Below, one piece after another: positions 5,839-7,911 of a DNA stretch of 7,911 nt (positions are counted from its first letter, which is position 1; every line of letters begins with the position of its first letter). The notes beneath the pieces were generated by a model, which was not told the origin of the DNA, ran no database searches, and worked only from the letters and a program-made list of their open reading frames with translations. The stretch comes from Oscillospiraceae bacterium (GTDB taxonomy: Bacteria > Bacillota > Clostridia > Oscillospirales > Ruminococcaceae): NCBI GenBank assembly GCA_003516865.1, contig DPBR01000069.1, positions 1-7,911 on the forward strand, read 5' to 3'. Made by a program: the position numbers and the translations under genes.

Positions 5839-5912
5839 CGCCGTTCTCCTTCCGGTATTTTATTTGCCGAAGCCAACCGAAGGCTGTACTTTCCACTTTA
5901 TACCTGTATAGT

Positions 5913-5941
5913 ATTATATCATAAATGTAGAAAATTTTCAA
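5913..5941 (-). promoter_or_regulatory. Sigma-A promoter of the seven-gene minus-strand operon
   Basis: On the minus strand TTGAAA (5941-5936) is followed after exactly 17 bases by a consensus TATAAT (5918-5913). Transcription should start near 5906, giving a leader of about 68 nucleotides before the first ATG at 5838. The leader contains the near-direct repeat CCTTCGG/GCTTCGG at about 5868-5883, with only weak folding potential. No riboswitch-like structure is evident. Confidence 0.85.
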
Positions 5942-5983
5942 CACATTTTGCAATATTTCTTAGCGTTTTTACAAATAATTAAC

Positions 5984-6012
5984 TTGAAATATTTAGTAAA
6001 AACAGTTATAAT
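5984..6012 (+). promoter_or_regulatory. Sigma-A promoter of pyk
   Basis: TTGAAA at 5984-5989, a 17-base spacer and consensus TATAAT at 6007-6012. The predicted start near 6019 gives a short leader of about 34 nucleotides ending in the strong ribosome binding site AAGGAAGGA (6036-6044), eight bases before the ATG. A promoter this close to consensus fits a highly expressed glycolytic gene. Confidence 0.88.
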
Positions 6013-6052
6013 AATAAGTGATTGATATAAATTTCAAGGAAGGAACAAAATT

Positions 6053-7825
6053 ATGAGAAGAACGAAGATTGTCTGCACTATGGGTCCCGCAACCGAAAAC
6101 GACGAGATTCTGCGCCAGCTTATGGAGAGCGGAATGAACGTTGCGCGCCAGAATTTCTCCCACGGCTCTCAGGAAGGTCACAAAATCACGCACGACCGCG
6201 TTGTAAGGCTCGCGAAAGAGCTTGGAAAGCCGATTGCCACGCTTCTTGACACGAAAGGTCCGGAAGTAAGGCTCAAAAAGTTCCGCGACGACAAAAAGGT
6301 CGAAATCAAGGCGGGAAATACGTTTATACTCACAACTTCCGAGGTTGAGGGCGATGAAAACCGCGTTTCCATAACCTACAAAAACCTCCCCAACGATATC
6401 GAAATCGGCACGCGTATCCTTATCGACGACGGAAACGTTTCCGTGCGCTGCGCCGATATCAAGCACAGCGACGACGGAACCGCCGATATTATCTGCACGG
6501 TAATCAACGGCGGCGTTCTCTCGAACAACAAGGGAGTGAATATCCCCGGAGTAAAGCTCACAATGCCTTACCTCAGCGAGGTCGATATCTCGGATATCCG
6601 CTTCGGCTGCCGCGAAAGCTTCGATTATATTGCCGCTTCTTTCGTAACCTGCGCGGACGATATCCTCGAAATCCGCAAAATCCTCTCCGAGGAAAACCGC
6701 CCCGATATCCGCATTATCGCGAAAATCGAGAACGAGGAGGGCGTTAAGAATATCGATGAAATTTTGCGCGTTGCGGACGGAATTATGGTTGCGCGCGGCG
6801 ATATGGGCGTTGAAATTCCGTTCGAGGAAATTCCGCAGCTCCAGAAAATGCTGATTAAAAAGGGCTTCAGCGCAAGCAAACAGGTTATCACCGCAACGCA
6901 GATGCTCGAAAGTATGATTCACAATCCGCGTCCGACAAGAGCGGAAACAACGGACGTTGCAAACGCGATTTACGACGGAACGAGCGCGATTATGCTCTCG
7001 GGCGAAACCGCCGCGGGCGAACACCCCGTCGAGGCGGTAAAAACAATGGCGCTGATTGCCGAAACAACGGAAAAGGCTATCGACTACAAAAAACGCTTCC
7101 ACAAACAGGAAGCGCACGACGGCACGAACGTTTCCGCGGCGATTTCTCACGCAACGGTAAGCGCGGCTATGGACCTCGGCGCCGCGGCTATCGTCACCGT
7201 GACGAAATCAGGCACGACCGCGCGTATGATTTCGCGTTATCGCCCCGAATCTCCGATTATTTCCTGCACGACAAGCGAGGTTATCTGCCGCCAAATGGCG
7301 CTTTCTTGGGGCGTTATCCCGCTTATGTGCGAGGAAACGATGACGAACACGGACGACCTTATTCATCTTGCAGTTGAAAAGGCGGTTGAAGCAGGTCTGC
7401 TCAAAAACGGCGACCTCGCTGTTATCACGGCGGGCGTTCCGCTCGGCGTTTCCGGCACGACAAACCTCATGAAAGTGCATATCGTCGGCGACGTCCTCGT
7501 TTCGGGAACGGGCGTAAACAAAGGCTTGACAACAGCCACAGTCTGCGTTGCCGCAACGGACGAAGAAGCCATTGAGCGCTTCGCCGCAGGTCAAATTCTC
7601 GTTATGCCCAAAACCTCGAACGCGGTTCTCCCCCTCCTCAAAACCGCCGCAGGCATCATCACCGAGGACGGCGGCGCCGATTCTCACGCCGCTATCGTCG
7701 GAATGACTCTCGATATCCCCGTTATCGTAGGCGCGAAAAACGCCGCCGCTGTCCTCAAAAGCGGTATCGCCGTCACTATGGACGCGGAAAAAGGTCTTGT
7801 TATGGCGGGCAAACATAACGGATAA
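6053..7825 (+). CDS. pyk: Pyruvate kinase with C-terminal PEP-utilizer domain
   Basis: A complete 590-residue pyruvate kinase, converting phosphoenolpyruvate and ADP to pyruvate and ATP in the last step of glycolysis, in the cytoplasm. The A (TIM barrel) domain opens with RRTKIVCTMGPA and holds Arg32 in NVARQNFSHG, the catalytic Lys224 in IIAKIENEEGV, metal ligands in MVARGDMGVEIP (about 246-256) and TATQMLESM (280-288). The B domain is about 73-169 and the C domain about 358-475, with TKSGTTARMISRY at 384-396. Residues about 500-586 form a PEP-utilizer (phosphohistidine swivelling) domain with GGADSHAAIVG, where His545 sits at the usual phosphorylated position. Its length matches the extended Bacillus/Geobacillus type (about 585 residues) rather than the 470-residue form. 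The extra domain is not needed for catalysis in the Bacillus enzymes. Its promoter is its own; no pfkA lies upstream, unlike the pfkA-pyk arrangement of many Clostridia. Confidence 0.97.
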   Translation: MRRTKIVCTMGPATENDEILRQLMESGMNVARQNFSHGSQEGHKITHDRVVRLAKELGKPIATLLDTKGPEVRLKKFRDDKKVEIKAGNTFILTTSEVEGDENRVSITYKNLPNDIEIGTRILIDDGNVSVRCADIKHSDDGTADIICTVINGGVLSNNKGVNIPGVKLTMPYLSEVDISDIRFGCRESFDYIAASFVTCADDILEIRKILSEENRPDIRIIAKIENEEGVKNIDEILRVADGIMVARGDMGVEIPFEEIPQLQKMLIKKGFSASKQVITATQMLESMIHNPRPTRAETTDVANAIYDGTSAIMLSGETAAGEHPVEAVKTMALIAETTEKAIDYKKRFHKQEAHDGTNVSAAISHATVSAAMDLGAAAIVTVTKSGTTARMISRYRPESPIISCTTSEVICRQMALSWGVIPLMCEETMTNTDDLIHLAVEKAVEAGLLKNGDLAVITAGVPLGVSGTTNLMKVHIVGDVLVSGTGVNKGLTTATVCVAATDEEAIERFAAGQILVMPKTSNAVLPLLKTAAGIITEDGGADSHAAIVGMTLDIPVIVGAKNAAAVLKSGIAVTMDAEKGLVMAGKHNG

Positions 7826-7833
7826 ACCCGATT

Positions 7834-7911
7834 CAGTGGACGGCTTCGCCTTCAGTCGGTCGCACTCCGCGCTCCGGTGCCTCCGGTCGGTCGCTTCGCT
7901 CCAGTCGCTCC
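7834..7911. repeat. GC-rich internally repetitive intergenic sequence, cut by the window edge
   Basis: Beginning nine bases after the pyk stop, the sequence is built from recurring short words. GTCGGTCGC occurs at 7855-7863 and 7886-7894 (31 bases apart), GCTCC at 7871, 7898 and 7907, and CAGTCG at 7853 and 7903. Short self-complementary stretches such as GGCTTCGCC (7842-7850) are included. No credible start codon with a ribosome binding site is seen, and no poly-T terminator for pyk. It looks like the start of a dispersed or tandem intergenic repeat, of a sort I associate with Ruminococcus-like genomes. Orientation and full length cannot be judged. Confidence 0.5.

Noticed and set aside
5839..5906. 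A possible riboswitch or attenuator in the operon leader
   Set aside because: The leader is only about 68 nucleotides, with a weak AGCC/GGCT stem and no terminator or known aptamer features.
5993..7150. A 385-codon open frame on the minus strand opposite pyk
   Set aside because: It lies wholly antisense to an unmistakable pyruvate kinase, has biased low-complexity translation rich in Arg, Phe, Asn and Val, and runs into the pyk promoter. It is a by-product of the strong codon bias.

Overview
This 7.9 kb window looks like chromosomal DNA of an anaerobic gut- or rumen-type Clostridia (Ruminococcus/Oscillospiraceae-like). The grounds are a moderately GC-rich coding style heavy in GCG, CGC, AAA and GAA codons, strong AGGAGG-type ribosome binding sites, a two-domain Gram-positive pyruvate kinase with a C-terminal PEP-utilizer domain, and a TPM-domain/double zinc-ribbon gene pair of a kind common in these bacteria. 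The assignment is inference from style and gene families, not a database match.

Layout. Almost everything from 5838 down to 171 lies on the minus strand as one tightly packed run of seven genes. In transcription order they are: a protein with a small helical N-terminal module and a Gly-Ser-Phe repeat region; a two-TM membrane protein; a putative GT-A-like glycosyltransferase; a MacB/LolD-type ABC ATPase without a permease; a class U-like sirtuin; a double zinc-ribbon protein with a C-terminal membrane anchor; and a secreted, membrane-anchored TPM-domain protein with a Ser/Gly/His tail. The genes overlap or are separated by 0 to 16 bases except for one 53-base gap, so they are probably co-transcribed. 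Pyruvate kinase (pyk) is transcribed away from them on the plus strand. The 214-base spacer between the two units holds two clear sigma-A promoters, one per direction, each TTGAAA-17 bp-TATAAT.

Edges. The left 170 bases contain a perfect 10-bp hairpin and, beyond it, an AT-rich open segment whose minus-strand translation looks like the C-terminal part of a cysteine-peptidase-like protein. It has no start codon and its base composition differs from its neighbours, so it is a candidate remnant or junction. The right edge, after pyk, enters a GC-rich, internally repetitive sequence that looks like a dispersed intergenic repeat and is cut off by the window.

How the genes might work together. Four products or candidates point to the membrane or envelope (two-TM protein, ABC ATPase, anchored zinc-ribbon protein, TPM protein), plus a glycosyltransferase-like enzyme and an NAD-dependent deacylase. 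No established pathway joins them; co-transcription is the main evidence of a shared role. Pyruvate kinase is an ordinary glycolytic gene. The most unusual item is the GSF/FG-repeat protein that leads the operon.
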